Assembly: GCF_014839805.1 (NCBI RefSeq)
Contig: NC_051138.1
Coordinates: forward strand, 3,408,983-3,472,982
Length of the DNA: 64,000 nucleotides
Origin: Manduca sexta
Lineage: Eukaryota > Arthropoda > Insecta > Lepidoptera > Sphingidae
Direction: 5' to 3'
The notes below the pieces were generated by a model, which saw only the letters and a program-made list of their open reading frames with translations, was not told the origin of the DNA and made no database searches. Position 1 is the first letter of the stretch. Each line of letters opens with the position of its first letter. The position numbers and the translations under genes are program-made. Positions 49,166 to 62,800 of the stretch are shown here, one piece after another.

Positions 49166-52100
49166 TGACTTTCTCCTCTCGACATCCGCAGACTCTTCAT
49201 TAACCCTATCGCTTTATATTGCCGAATTTGGTATTGATCCATTGATTTATCGACAATAATGTTGCTCAAAGAAAGTAATTATAACTTGTTTTTCTCCATA
49301 CAGCGAATGACGTGTTGAAATATGGCTTCATAATAATAAGTTTCATCACTTTTGATGATTGACGCTTGCACATTCTTTAAGCGTTAATAAGCCTTTACAA
49401 AGTTTGACGTGGTGTCAACAGTTTTTATATATACATTGTTAACTATATGCATAAGATTGTATATGAAATAGAAGTCGTCCTATTTCAACCCATCGCCATT
49501 TCAAACAAACGAGCACATTATATGACATTCTAGTGACACGAGTTTCCTCAAGGGACGCCTACCTTAACCGTTAGAAAGTTATAATTTAATATGTATGGTA
49601 TGGTTTTTATTTCGAAATTGAAAGTAAGTCCCAAGGGCTAGGTGTGAAGCAGACGAGGTCGCGCGCTGAGCTACAGTCTTGCTTGTAAATAAAGCTACAA
49701 ACGGATCGATCACTTGTAGCCTGTAGGCGTGGTGATTGTTAATCAACTTTATTTCCATCCCAATTCACGACAATAGGCAACACGCAATTATCTCGTCAAG
49801 TGGAGATGTTACGTCTTCAACAATCGACATTGTGTAACCTAGAAGTCCAGTATAATGAGCGCAAACTTTGAACAACTCAATCGCTTTGTTAGATTAGTTT
49901 GTTAATATTAAATCTCAAAGTGTATGTAATGTCTAGTGAGACGTGTTTTAATTACATTTGTTTGGAGACATTTTCGCACACTATGAGAATTGTAAATACA
50001 ATACCTATCTATGTAAAGAGCATACATAATACCTATATTAGTTACTTGGTTGGATATTAAGAGTTCTCGTTATAAAACGCACTATACAGACTGAGTATTC
50101 ATGCCTATCAGATTGTTTATAATATAACATAGAAAATGGAAATTCATAAAACTTTAAAGCCAAATCTACCACGGCTGGCTCGTGTGTGTATTATAATACA
50201 TCCAAGATCATGATCATACAGAATGTCGCCACCGTTCAACCGTAATATGCTACGGAACATTGCTAGGATTGCCATCCATCGACAAATCTCAGGATTGTAC
50301 TGTATCACAACAGTTTGATATTCTTTCCTTAGTGTTGTGCACAATTTTAACTAAACATTTTTTGTGAGGTTCGCCCTAGCCGCATAATAATGTTTTGACA
50401 TTGCGTGTGTGACCCAAATACCTATATAAAGCTTCTTCCCACCCTACTGGGCTTTAACAATTATAATCTTCAAGCCACGTCAAAAGCATTATTTCATTAA
50501 CTCAATCTTTATAATTTACAAAAAAAATGGATGGCCTCGACGCTAATATCACTCTACCGTTACATTTTTCACTGTCCTGATATTCTTCTTGGAAAGCAAC
50601 CATCCCATCAGAGCACACTTGCTCAGCCAGTTATGCTCCAATTTCATGTAATTGCATTTGCACTTGTTATGCGAACCGAAGCAAGAAGCGAACGTTGAAT
50701 ACCATTATTAGCCAACACGTAACATAAATAATGCGTGAAAATGTGCTGAATTACGTTCTAGAGCACAACTCGTGTTACATTTAATGGTGACACGAGGTAA
50801 TCAATTAAATTTGTTACCGATAGTCTACAAAGATGAAACATTGATTTTTTATTGTACATGCTTGAAATCGTAAATGGACCTGTAGATGTTTAAAAATATG
50901 TATTTATAAATGGTACAAAAATATTTACTAGAAAAACTCATGATACATAATAATTATTGGCTTCCGCTCTGCAAACTTAGATGGCATGATGAAATCCCAT
51001 AACTAACATTTGGTCCACTAGTCGTTACTTTTAAGCTTCGAGGGTATTCCAATAATACTTACATTCCTAAGTTGTAAACGTCCCTGAATTCACTGTTGTT
51101 CAAGTTAATCTCGTTTAGAAACAAAGGCCTAATCTTGTAATTGAATTTGTAAAGAAAAAACTTTTTTTTATTTCAAGTTCATTTGCCGGCAAAGGTTTAA
51201 CAAAAAACATTAAAATGTTACGAATCTCTTATTCTCTTTTAGTTGAATTTAATTATTCTTGATCAAAGTTCTTGAGCATCTTTTCTACAAAAGAATCACA
51301 GTATGAACAATGAATTATATATTATCATTAGTCAGCTTTGGACATAAAAAGTCATTAACCTCATAAACGTGTGATTTTGAGCACATAAAAATACGTTCAC
51401 ATTAAAATTCGATGATGTCATGCCAGAACAGAGCAGACTTATTAATTATAAAATTCCCAAAAAGATTATAATAATTAAGACTTTCTTCAACCTCAATTCA
51501 TTGGGAAACCTATAAGGGAAAACCCAATGCCATCATCAATAGAAGTTTTACCATTGTTAGTGATGCATGAAACAATCAATACTGAATGCTAGCAATCATC
51601 GGCGCCAGTTATCAGATGACATTGTGAATTATGGAGACTCGGTGCCTGTCGACGACATCACCGCCTTTGCTATTACCATATTTTCGTGTGGAATACGTAC
51701 GAATATCAGAAATATGTAGTTTATATACCATATAACTAGTACACAAATCGTAAGCTATATTCCGAAATATTTAATAGACAATGAAAATTAGTTTAATAGC
51801 TATCAGTGCGCATGACTCAGTGGCAGTTGCGAACGTCGAATAATCCAGTGTTCGGGGTCAAGCAGGTTTGCTTACAACGTAATTACTTCCTCAATATGGC
51901 CTGTAGGTAGCAGGCAACATTGAGTAGCCTTTTTTCTTAGCACACGTGCGTTGTAAAGGCCCCCGGCGTGAGGGCGTAGCGTATCCGTCGGTCGACCGCG
52001 AAGGAACTGTTTGTACCCTACCGTGACCGCAAAAACGTTGGTTACATCATCAAATTACCCGACCATGGTTTATACCATTTAAATATAACTAGCAGTAACA

Positions 52101-55100
52101 GCGTGCGTAATTTTATTAAAACTTCTCTAATCAGGCAATTTTATTTTTATGTAAGTTTTTACATTCTACACTCATCATCATCCAATAAACTCTTATTGCA
52201 TGACATCCTTCCCATTCATCCATATATGTCTCAAAAAATTCTAAATAAAATTTAAAATCTCCCTCATTCAAAAACTATTTACAAAAAAAAAAGAAAATAA
52301 CGCCACGAAATATATTTACCGCCAATATTTCGATTTAGCAAAATCATTTTCATATCCAGTCGTACTAATCTTATATGTGAAACTTCGTATGTTTGGATAT
52401 TTCTTAGAAGCCATTAGCAGCTGAATGGATTTTGATGAAATTCTACACACAGTCCTGGATTAACTTATGGTTGGGTTATTCGGAAAAGTGCAACATGGTA
52501 CCTTGATTCTTCAGAAAAGTTATAGGAACCAACTACACCTACAGAAGGCAACATGTGAGCAATACGAATAATCTCAAAAAAAATCTATGCATTCATAAAA
52601 ATGACACATGAAGAAAGTGATCCAATTTCACTTTCCGAGTCGCAATAGATGTAGTCAACGCGGGATGGGCGTGACGAAGCCCGGCGGCCTCCAGCCTGTG
52701 AATTACATACTTTCCCTGTTTTTATGGGATCTTACTGATGACTGTGATATAACAATATCGTGAAAGCAACAGCGAATACAATATTGCACAAAGCTAACGT
52801 TTTCGTTGGAAATTTTCTAATAAGCAATAACAATTTCCATAATGTCAATATTGTAAATTCAAAATGTTTGGCGGATGGTCGCTGGCATGACTACAGAAAT
52901 GCGGGATTATGCAGTACGAAGAAATGAAATTGAATTAAAGTTAAAGTCATAGTTAAAGGTGGCTTCATTTATAAACTTGACGAAATCGCTATCTAAGCTG
53001 ATCGTAATATTAGCGTGAAGTCGACGTCGTCATCAACGTAGTCCTAATAAAACTCATTGAGCACCACGTTTATGTTAGAAGATATATGTTTATAGTTACT
53101 GCTATCCTCCTATGAATATGCTTCTGTACCAAAGATATGGCAAAAATCTGGTATATAATACTTTCGTAGTAGAAGTTAAATCATATATTATCCTGTGAAA
53201 AGCCTAGCATTAGGTAAAATATATAGAAAGATGTAAATTCTATCAACATAATATTTTAATCACATACTTTTATAACGTCAATCACACTCAAAGGTGGAAG
53301 TAACTTGCCGACCGCATCTGCCGGCTTCTGCAAATTCTTACATCACTTACCTTTATTAGGGGTTCCTCCCACGATTCTTGGCGATACATAATTAAAGAAA
53401 CGTTAATTGCAGCAAGGATTTTTTAGGAATCTCTCATAACGACTGTAAGATTAATCTAATAGCTCTTTCTTCTTATTTGGATGTGAAAAATAAACGTGTG
53501 TGGGCTAATATCATTAACTTTTTATATACCTTTCGAATCACGTAAGGATGATTTAATATAATTTTTCAAACACGCAAATGTGTTGAGGCGTGCACGCCTA
53601 AGTTTCGACCTCCGCTCCCAAAGTGGGTGTTCGCTGTGATTAGCATTGACACACATTGTACGTTGCAATTGCAACTAACATTCTCAACATTTCGATTCTG
53701 AGTGTAATTATAATGAGTTGTCTGCGTTGCGAAAACTCACAATTTATTTTCGTTATGATTCACGAGTCGAAATGTGCGCTATATCTAGAATCCATGCTGC
53801 TATGCATTTGGGCACACTTTTCTTGAGTCTTGACATTTGGACTTAAGTATTGTTTATTAAACAGTTTATCTTTTTTTTAGCGCAAGTGTTCAAGTCATTT
53901 CAACTACGTAATGTACAGCAGTACCAACAAATTTACTTGAATATAATATATTTCTATAAATAAATCATGAAATTATACCTTCCGACCCACATCAAGGCAG
54001 GACGGAGCAATAAAACTCTCGTTTTTAGGTCATACTCAAGCGCTTGAACCAAAAATAAGCATACAAAATATCTCAATTGGCATAAAATATACACGTTACA
54101 TTATAAAGTAAAACTCTAAGTGAATGTACCGTGTTTTGTAATAGGAATTTCTGACAGCGTAAACAATTTTGATAAACTTTGCTGTAAAATTTTTATACGA
54201 AAAGGCAAGCAAAGAGAATCAATTGGTCATAAGTGATCACGAAAAATTCGCTAACCCGTGCAAATAACTACAGATTTGGGATAATTTTGACAATCCAACT
54301 TTCATATAAAATACATAATAGACTCAATCACAGTGGTTTTGAATTTTCTATACCCACAATTTTAGAAAATGAAATAATTATGGAAAAACCTCAACCTCTT
54401 AAAATGCAATAAGAAATTTGAGATATCATCATAATTAACATAACTTACGTTTTATTTAATATGAAACAAAATTTTCATTTATTTAAAAGAAAAAAGGTAA
54501 CATCCACCAAGCTGTGTTATAATCATTTTCATATATTAAATTTTCAGGGAATATTCGTAGTGTCAGATACGTTGCTCCTTGTTTTGACAATTGAACTATA
54601 ATATAAATTAATTATATTATAGATAAAATCCCACATGAAATGTCACCGTAAAACAAGTTACACATCTTGAAAACAAATACGCATAAATATATATATTTCT
54701 ATATGACAACGTATCTTTAAATTATATAGTATCGTCAACTAATAATATTAAGTATACACACTTATTTCCAAAATGGTATAATTTGCTCGACGTACACCTG
54801 TCAATCAAAAAATGTTTGATGTCTCCCGAACGACAATTATACAGCTGCTTGATCGGGTCAAGTTCACGACGAATCCAAGGTCGGTGATATGTTCGAAAAG
54901 AAGACCTTTACTTTACTCGATCTTCGTGTCAGTTTAATCAGGTGAATATTTTAATACAAGCTACAAGTTATGTTAATTAATAAAGTTTCTTAATCATACT
55001 GTTTGTAATTACGTGTCAAGGGAAAGATTTAAATGGCAACATATTGATAAGAATATTAAGATTGTGTGGGTGATGTAACTATGAATGACAGTCCAGTTGA

Positions 55101-57750
55101 CCAAAATTATTTGAAACTTGTCCAAATACATAAAATATTCAGCATTAAAACTTGTCATAAAACTTAATTCAATGCAAATATATGTATCCACTGCAAGAAA
55201 AAGTATAATAATATAAACTATTTTCAAGTAAAATCGAAGAATATGTCTAGCGGCCAATTACAACGTCACAAACAAGACCACAAAAAACAATAGTAAATGA
55301 AAACACATCTGCCTAGCTAATTCAGCCATTGTGCGATGAGACTGGCACGCGTCTCTGAAAGAGAAATTTGACAATGCACTTATGAAGAAAGTTATTCGGA
55401 ACCCGTCGTAACGTGATTAAAACAAACGAGTTTTTCTGATATATCCGCCGAGACGAACGCAACCGGTCACTCATGCTGTATATTTTGTTACACTGATCGA
55501 AATAACAAGGCGAAAAGATAACAAACGCAATGACACGTGAAAAGAGCATAACCATGAGTTATATCAATGGCGAAAGACGAAGAAAGTGACACGGTGACCC
55601 GGTTACATCCGCGATGAAAGAAGCGAGAGTAATTGGATACCGTCTGCGTTATAGTTCGCCGCGTGGGAGTGGTCGCATTGACCTTACACCTCTATCACAA
55701 CATGCGTACGAGCCTCTTTAGCATCCTTTTTGCGTCGAGCTTTCTTGCGCAATTTAACTTTCGAAGAAATATCCCCGTTTATAATGTGTACAATTGTAAA
55801 AAAAAAACAATGGATAAATAAATTCTGCCCGCATAAACAAGAAACAGACGATGTGTAGAGTTCAAATGATTTCTAGAAAGATTGGCCATGTTTTGTTAAC
55901 GTGTCTCCAATTTTATATATCAAATTCGAGGTAATCCACGACTTGAACTCTCACTTTCGTTTGGAGAGAAAACACAGCATACGAATTGCAGCACCAGTAG
56001 ATACGACACTAGATTGGTACTTTTAAATTTTACATTAAATACGTAAGCATTAAACTAGAAAGAAACACGGTGAATAATGAATGCGATAATTAGGGCGAAT
56101 TGACGAACTTAGGCGAGCCGTAATCGAAATCGCCATTTCATTACTTTGATTGACGATCGGTAGACATGAAACTATAAAAGATACCAGTGTAACGACTTTA
56201 AATAATGCAAAAGCAATCATTATGGAATTAATTATAAAACCGAAATAGATTGAATCAAAAAAATCAAATGCGATTTGTAAGGAATTTCATTTAATTCGAC
56301 GCGCAACAGTACCTAATTATGACGGTTACCACCAAACCATATGACGAAAAGCAATTTGGCTACGATCTAATTTCACAATCGGAACTGACAATGATTCTGT
56401 TGTGTAAATGTAGTAATCAATGTAATGATACCGCAAGAACAATATTAAGTCGCACCCATGAACATTGGCTCAACCCAGACATAGGTAATCTTACTCCTAA
56501 AGTATTGGTGAATCCAAAATTTTACTAATAAATAAAAATGACTAATGTGGTATTTTCTTGTCAATATTTAATACGATAACGTCTTTGAATAAATGCTTCT
56601 TATCATTCGCTGCGATGTTCGTTCTCTATCTGACAGCATCTTTATCTAAGACAACAAGATAAACATTATATTTTTCTCGTTGCAATTTTTATCTCCGTGT
56701 ACCTACATTAGTTAGTCATGTATTTATAGGAATATGATATTTAAACACAAATACTGTTTACTCGTTTCGCGGAACAACACCACATAAATTGTTTATAGCT
56801 TGTCTATAGTCATATAGATGCTGAAATTCACATCACACATTTCGGAAAACATTTTGTGTTCCCGGTGATATTAATTATCGACTTGGCTATAGCTACCCTG
56901 AATTGTATTATTGCACTTCGGGTTACAAATGATACCCTTTCTGCTGCCTAACCATGATTCCTACAGTAAGTTGGTACTCTAAAAGGGAGTTTAAATTCTC
57001 CGAAGTTATTTGTTCTGCACCTGCATAACATAACACTTAGGCGTCATTACGAAACTTTACACATAAACAGATGTTAACACGGCAGATTGTAATTTTCTGA
57101 CACTTAACATGTCAGTTAGTGTGAAACGAGGGGGGCTTTTAAGTGTACGAAACGGAGGTATAATGGCGGTTATTGCAGGAGGGCGATCAAACTTCTGCGC
57201 ACGCGCTCGTCACGCAACTACTTTCGCCGATTAAATCTGACGCCGTCCAAGATTTTGTACGTGACAGACGTTTAACGCACAAACCATTACGAAAGCGCGT
57301 CACGATTCATACAATTTACATGACACTATATTATTTCATACTATAATGTGGTACCTAATTATCGGGCGAACATAACGTGTCCGCCAATTAGTACTCCGAT
57401 TTAGTAAATAGGGCACTTGTGCAACGTTTGAGTTAACTAAAATAATTTGCGTTCTTTGCAAAGACTAATAGTTTGTTATTATTTTTTTAACTTTGTTAAT
57501 TGTTGTTAGGATCAGCTGACGGATACCAGCAATTTTGCTTCCCACAGTGAGACAAATATTCAAGGACCTCACATTCCGTTGATATATTTGGTTTTAGGTA
57601 TAATTGGCCGTAGTTGTTTAATGTTTATTCACCAAAGGACAGCTAGGGCTCCTCGCTGATGTATTTGTAAAAATTCGCATCGGCCGGGACGCGACAGAGA
57701 CGGCGACAATGGCAGCGTTCTCATGAATTAATCAATAGAATTCGTAGGAA
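49166..57750. other. Long non-coding stretch
   Basis: AT-rich with no supported gene. A degraded copy of the repeat family at 6972 may lie at 52360-52500 (GTACTAATCTTATATGTGAA, then GCTGAATGGATTTTGATGAA). The GC-rich block at 57120-57320 is listed separately. Frames of 60-82 codons lack motifs. Confidence 0.4.
57120..57320. promoter_or_regulatory. GC-rich block, candidate regulatory segment
   Basis: CpG-enriched sequence (CTTCTGCGCACGCGCTCGTC near 57191) with no frame of note. Only the composition separates it from its surroundings. Confidence 0.18.
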
Positions 57751-58359
57751 TAACGCCCGAATACTGAAACGCTACTCAACCAACCAACTTGTCTGAGGCC
57801 TACTTAAATTTAACAGGCTACTTAATTTAAATGGCATTCTCAAACGTACATTAAAAGATTTTACGGAAAACTCAGTTGAGGAGCAGTCAATTTGCTATAG
57901 ATTATAAAAAGTTTGTTTTCGTTTACATAATTTTAATAAAATGATATTTATGTGTCGTTTCACGCAGCATAATTTATGAAACATAAAAAAATCAAATAAC
58001 GTAATACGCAGTTTAATTAAAAATGATTTTTAATTATTAAATTTTCAACATTGATGTAGTAAATACATTCCAACTTATTTATACTTGCCATTTGGCAGCA
58101 TGATCAGTATTGACATTAGTCACTTTAGAAAAAAAAACTTCTGTATCTGTCAAATTTTCGTCAACAATTAAATCGTAGTGATTATTTTCTCTTTGTTAAC
58201 AACATAATTCTTATTTCGTGTCTTACCACAGAAGTTTCTATTTTATATAAATATAATCAATGTAGTCTGCAAATAACAAAACCCAAAAAAGGGGTTGAAA
58301 TTATACCTAAATAGAAAAACAAGAACTGCTGGATATAGTGAAAAAGTAAGTATTGGATT

Positions 58360-58472
58360 TATTTGGAGGCCCATCGAATTAAGAAAAAAGGGCATTGCTC
58401 GATGCGGGCTGCTTCCGACATTCAATCTGGAAATTTTTGCGGGAGGCCTTTGTTCAGCAATGGATATCATGT
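58360..58472 (-). mobile_element. LINE fragment (lepidopteran 'GGCCTCCC' block)
   Basis: The minus strand reads CCATTGCTGAACAAAGGCCT, then CCCGCAAAAATTTCCAGATT and AGCAGCCCGCATCGAGCAA. This corresponds to a block I recognise from many lepidopteran LINE copies (usual form CCACTGCTGGACAAAGGCCTCCCCCAA-like). The 75- and 81-codon frames on the two strands here are repeat-derived. Confidence 0.6.
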
Positions 58473-58617
58473 GGCTGATAATGTTTTTTTTTGTTGAATA
58501 TTTCTTAAAAATATATTTGTTTTATTGGCAGCTCTCGTGAGGAACACAAGCAGTGAGCTGTGGGCGAGGAGCCGGCTGTGAAGTGAGAGGCCGTGGGTTC
58601 TCTTGTGTCATATATAT

Positions 58618-58638
58618 AATCAATCAATCAATCAATAA
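58618..58638. repeat. (AATC)n microsatellite
   Basis: About five tandem AATC units, following a short (AT)n run. Such tails often end LINE or SINE copies; here it follows a segment with a tRNA-like GTGGGTTCTC string (about 58592-58602). Confidence 0.85.
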
Positions 58639-58666
58639 TTTATTCAAGAAATAGACTTCTGCAGGC

Positions 58667-59285
58667 ATCTATATATATGTACTATGTGTAGCAAAATGTC
58701 TGTAATGAAATTTTATATGTCTGATATATAAGAATTACAATTAAAAAATATAATAATTACAATAAAGTTTCTTCTTGCATCTCTAATAAATATTTCTTCA
58801 TTCAGACATGTTCAGACTTTCAATAAAATTAAATTCCCTTAAAATTGTTACATACACACATAATAAAGCTAATCATCCTAGAAGGGGTAGGCAGAGGCAC
58901 AACTAGTTCCATGATATGAGCGCAGGCACAACTAGTTCCATGATATGAGTACAATATGATGTACCATATTGTACTCATATCTATATATATGTACTATGTG
59001 TAGCAAAATGTCTGTAATGTAATGTTTATATCTCTGATATATAAGAATTACATTTAAAAAATATACTAATTACAATAAAGTTTCTTCTTGCTTCTCTAAT
59101 AATTATTTCTTCATTCAGACATGTTGACTTTCAATAAAATTGATTTCCCTTAAAACTGTTACATACACACATAATAAAGCTAATCATCCTAGAAGGGGTA
59201 GGCAGAAGCACAACTAGTTCCATGATATAAGCACAGGCACAACTAGTGCCATAATATGAGTACACCATGATGTACCGTAGGTTCC
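58667..59285. repeat. 312-bp tandem duplication
   Basis: Two units begin ATCTATATATATGTACTATG at 58667 and 58979 and stay similar for about 300 bp, through AATGTCTGTAATG, CAATAAAGTTTCTTCTTGC, CATTCAGACATGTT, TAATCATCCTAGAAGGGGTA and GGCAGAGGCACAACTAGTTC. Each unit also contains an inner duplication of a ~28-bp GGCACAACTAGTTCCATGAT string. Divergence between units is a few percent plus small indels. The GGGGTAGGCAGAGGCACAAC block is one I associate with lepidopteran retroelements. Confidence 0.85.
58943..58980. repeat. Perfect palindrome at the junction of the tandem duplication
   Basis: ATATGAGTACAATATG, loop ATGTAC, then its exact reverse complement: 16-bp arms. The second 312-bp unit carries only the left arm and loop in related form (ATATGAGTACACCATGATGTAC), so the right arm is an extra inverted copy at the exact duplication junction. 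Confidence 0.9.
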
Positions 59286-59899
59286 TACACATGAAAAATA
59301 TCCCAGATGACCCTTTGATAGGTGCCTGTGGTAAAGAAACAAAGGGCAATAAATATCTGGTATTTCTTTTTGTGACCAGCTAGGCTGGATCAATATCCAC
59401 TTTAAATCAATATGATGAATGAACATTGCTGAAATGACAATTCCTGAATTAAAAAGCATAATTTAGGACAATTCCTGAATTAATGAACATAAATACTCTT
59501 CGAAAGTGTCTAATTTCTCTCGTTTTCTTAGATTGACCTATATTCTTCTTCAGACAGTGATGATAGTGAAGAAAAAGACATTTTATTAAATCGGAAGAGA
59601 ATATAATAACAACTAACACAACAATAAATATTTTAGCGTAAAGATTTGAGAGTAGTCGCAAGCACTCTCAAATTAATCTCAATTAACAGCCATATAAGGC
59701 GGCCTTAAATAGCTGTCAAACTTTAAGCAGGGTTTGTGAATACCGTTTGAATCAATAAGCGGACCTTAAACCTTCGTCGCCTTAAATTTAAGGTTAGGAA
59801 ATAAGTGACGTTTCAGTATACCAATTTCAAAGATAACGAATGCTTAAATCCGTGAGGCCATCTTAAATATTTAAGTGGCGTTTGAGTATTCGGGCGTTA

Positions 59900-62800
59900 G
59901 ACATGTAAGATAAGTATTTGTTTGACATCAATAAAATCAATAAATAGTTACGACTGAGTTTGGAAAACACTACTCAGACTACAATTAAGTATAGATTTTT
60001 TTAAATTATCGAATTTATATTGAGTATATCAAGTGTAGCATTCTTTGTGAAAATATATTGGATAAAGTCTTAAATACGAGGACGTTTGTATCCGATTTCA
60101 AATCGGATTACAGCTATAAAATTCTGTTGAAGCATTTGGTTAAAGAGCTTACACAATCTCTCATTATTATTGGATTAGTAATAAATTAGACAAAATACTG
60201 TTGGTAAACCACTGCTGATTTTTTTTGCCCCAACGCGACAAAGTGACTGCACTGCATTTGATGATAAGCGCAATGCCGTCCAGATAGAGTATAGAATAGC
60301 AACAGACGATTATCTTATTCCATTTGAAACAATTATGTCGGCCTACTTAGGGGCTTCTTTACGCTACCACACAAGATTACAAAAGTAAAACAACATGATT
60401 CCCACCTTCTTCAAATCCGCTGATATAAATACGTACTCTTAATAGTATAAAAGTCTAATAAGGTTTTTATCACTAAGTTACGACCTGGCCATATCTCTAA
60501 GCGAATAAGAAAGAAGGTCATTTATTGTCACAATCAGTACTTATGTCTCATAAATACATTTCCATTTTCCACACATTGTTTTATTTTTGAAACGCGGTCG
60601 GTGACCATTATTTGTGCCAATCGCGAAAGTTTCTACCTTACAATATATTATCAACATACATTATTTTACAATGACTCAATAAAATGGTGCTTGTAATAGA
60701 ATCAGTCCAGAGTATTCCAAAAACGACATCAAAGTTGAAAAGAAGTGACAGCACGCGCCCAAAAATAGTAGACTGAACGCTAGAACGTTTTTAGCAAACT
60801 CCTAAGGAGCACGGTTATCTATTTTTAGCTGAATGAGCAACTCTGTCGATACATATTGATTGATGAGGGTGACATTCGTGAACTATGAACGCGTTATCCG
60901 CATCACCACTTTCACTCATAATGACAGACATCAGCCGATATGTCAGAATGAGCCGACAAATTATAGCTAAAAGCGATGCGACGTCTCATACGATATCGTA
61001 ATACGTACGTGCAACAAAAGTTGTACAAATTATTACCTTTAATAAACATACGAGTGAAATTGAACCGGAAGATCGAAAAGAAATCGATACACATCTACCT
61101 GGCGATGTGGTTAAGACAAATTTCGAAAGCTGACGTCTTATTCCGCACTCCACATATTATTGGCAATAAACGAACAATAATTTAATATTACATGAGTGTA
61201 GTTGATAATAATTGTGAGAACATTTTTGAATTGCTTTATTTACGATCGTTACGTTCTGTGAACCAATTTACGTAATAAGGAAATATTTGGGACATGATTT
61301 TCTACAGATTTTTTTTTCTGTTTGTGTCGGTAGATGTCCACTAACTTTTTGAGTTCAAATCACGTTCAACTTTCTTATTAAATTTTTTTTCCTGCACCCG
61401 ACTTTTGAGAACATAGTACAGAAATCAAACATGAAACAAACGAAACAAATTCATCTTTTCTGTAATAGGCAATAATGTAATTATGGGTCAGTTTCATTGC
61501 GCCAGAATTCAACTATATGAAAAAGGTATTCAACGATAAAGAAGCAACCGAGGTTGATCGTTAGAAATCACTTCGCTTTTGATGAGCAACCAAGGTAATA
61601 TGCATACAAAAAATCATTGCAATAAAAAGCCATTATAACGCTAACACAACGGACATCGTATAATCAATTATTACATTCGACTATAATTTTTTACACAATG
61701 TCGTTTGGTAACACACATAATGTTACTACAGATTACAGAATGATCTTACAGAACAAATTGATATCTGTTATGTTATTGATCAAGTCGTGATCAAGTAGGT
61801 ACGCTCGTGCGAACGTAATTAAATAGCGGTAGTAATTGCAGACGTTGTATAATGCGACAAAAACTCTCAGCGGACGGTACATTTTTCATTTTCAGTTCAT
61901 GTCAATCCAAATGACATTTTCCTAAATTGCTTTTGGAATTTCGTTGTAAAATTTTCTATATACGCTATTTAAAAGTACAACTAGGTTTTAAAGAAAGTGT
62001 CGACTAACGTATACAGATAGGAGTAGCAATTGATGTTTATTTCCGTCCGTCCTTTTTAACGTTACAATGCGAGGCAATACGACTGACTTACACTAATCCA
62101 TACCTTATTCGTTCGATGTAGATACGAACTTTTTTTTTTTCCCATTTTTTAACATGTACGCAAGGTATTTATTAACTTAAAAAGATATTCTATAAACTTT
62201 TGGCTTATATCCAGAAAATAATTAAAAACATTTAAGTAAACATGCATTTTGAATGTATATCCGTAACGTTATAAATATTCGCCTGTTTCCTCACACAAGG
62301 ATATTACACAAAAACCATTTCTTAATTATATCACAATCAAGGCACCTTGAGCAAGATGATGTGACGCTATCATCGTTACAGATAATTGTCACGAATTTGT
62401 CTCAAAATTAGCGTACTCTGGCGAGTGAGCAACTAGAGCGCGTCGCTTTAGACATAAAAGAGACGAAAAAACACCAACTGTTTTGTTGCGTCCGCTGTCA
62501 ATCAACCGATGTGAACATTTATTTTTTGCTATTTTTAACACTTTTTCTCGGTTACGCGTAACTTTCTGTGTAGAAAACACTTTCCATAAGTTTGTTGCTC
62601 ACTGGAAAGTGCAATAAGTCAATATCGCCATACCTTTAAATGACGAGAATGGGTCTCCACTGAAAGTTGAGGGCTGTAAAAGAAATCTCACGATTGAAAA
62701 GTTGCAAAAAGTTATGATAAAAAGTTAAACTTGGTTTGATATCCGAATGTACAAAAACCGTGAACAAAGTAATGTGGGAGCGGCAATAGGTAGGTTCCAC

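Larger units (their letters stand above)
57753..59897. mobile_element. 2.1-kb composite element bounded by inverted repeats and TA
   Basis: The left end ACGCCCGAATACTGAAACG (57753-57771) and the reverse complement of the right end, ACGCCCGAATACTCAAACG (59879-59897), match at 18 of 19 bases. TA lies outside both (57751-57752, 59898-59899). A weaker inner echo of the end motif occurs at about 59805-59822 (AAGTGACGTTTCAGTATACC). Between the ends are a minus-strand LINE fragment, an AATC microsatellite and a 312-bp tandem duplication. The parent was therefore probably a small transposon later filled by insertions, or the two ends are separate copies in opposite orientation. Confidence 0.6.
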
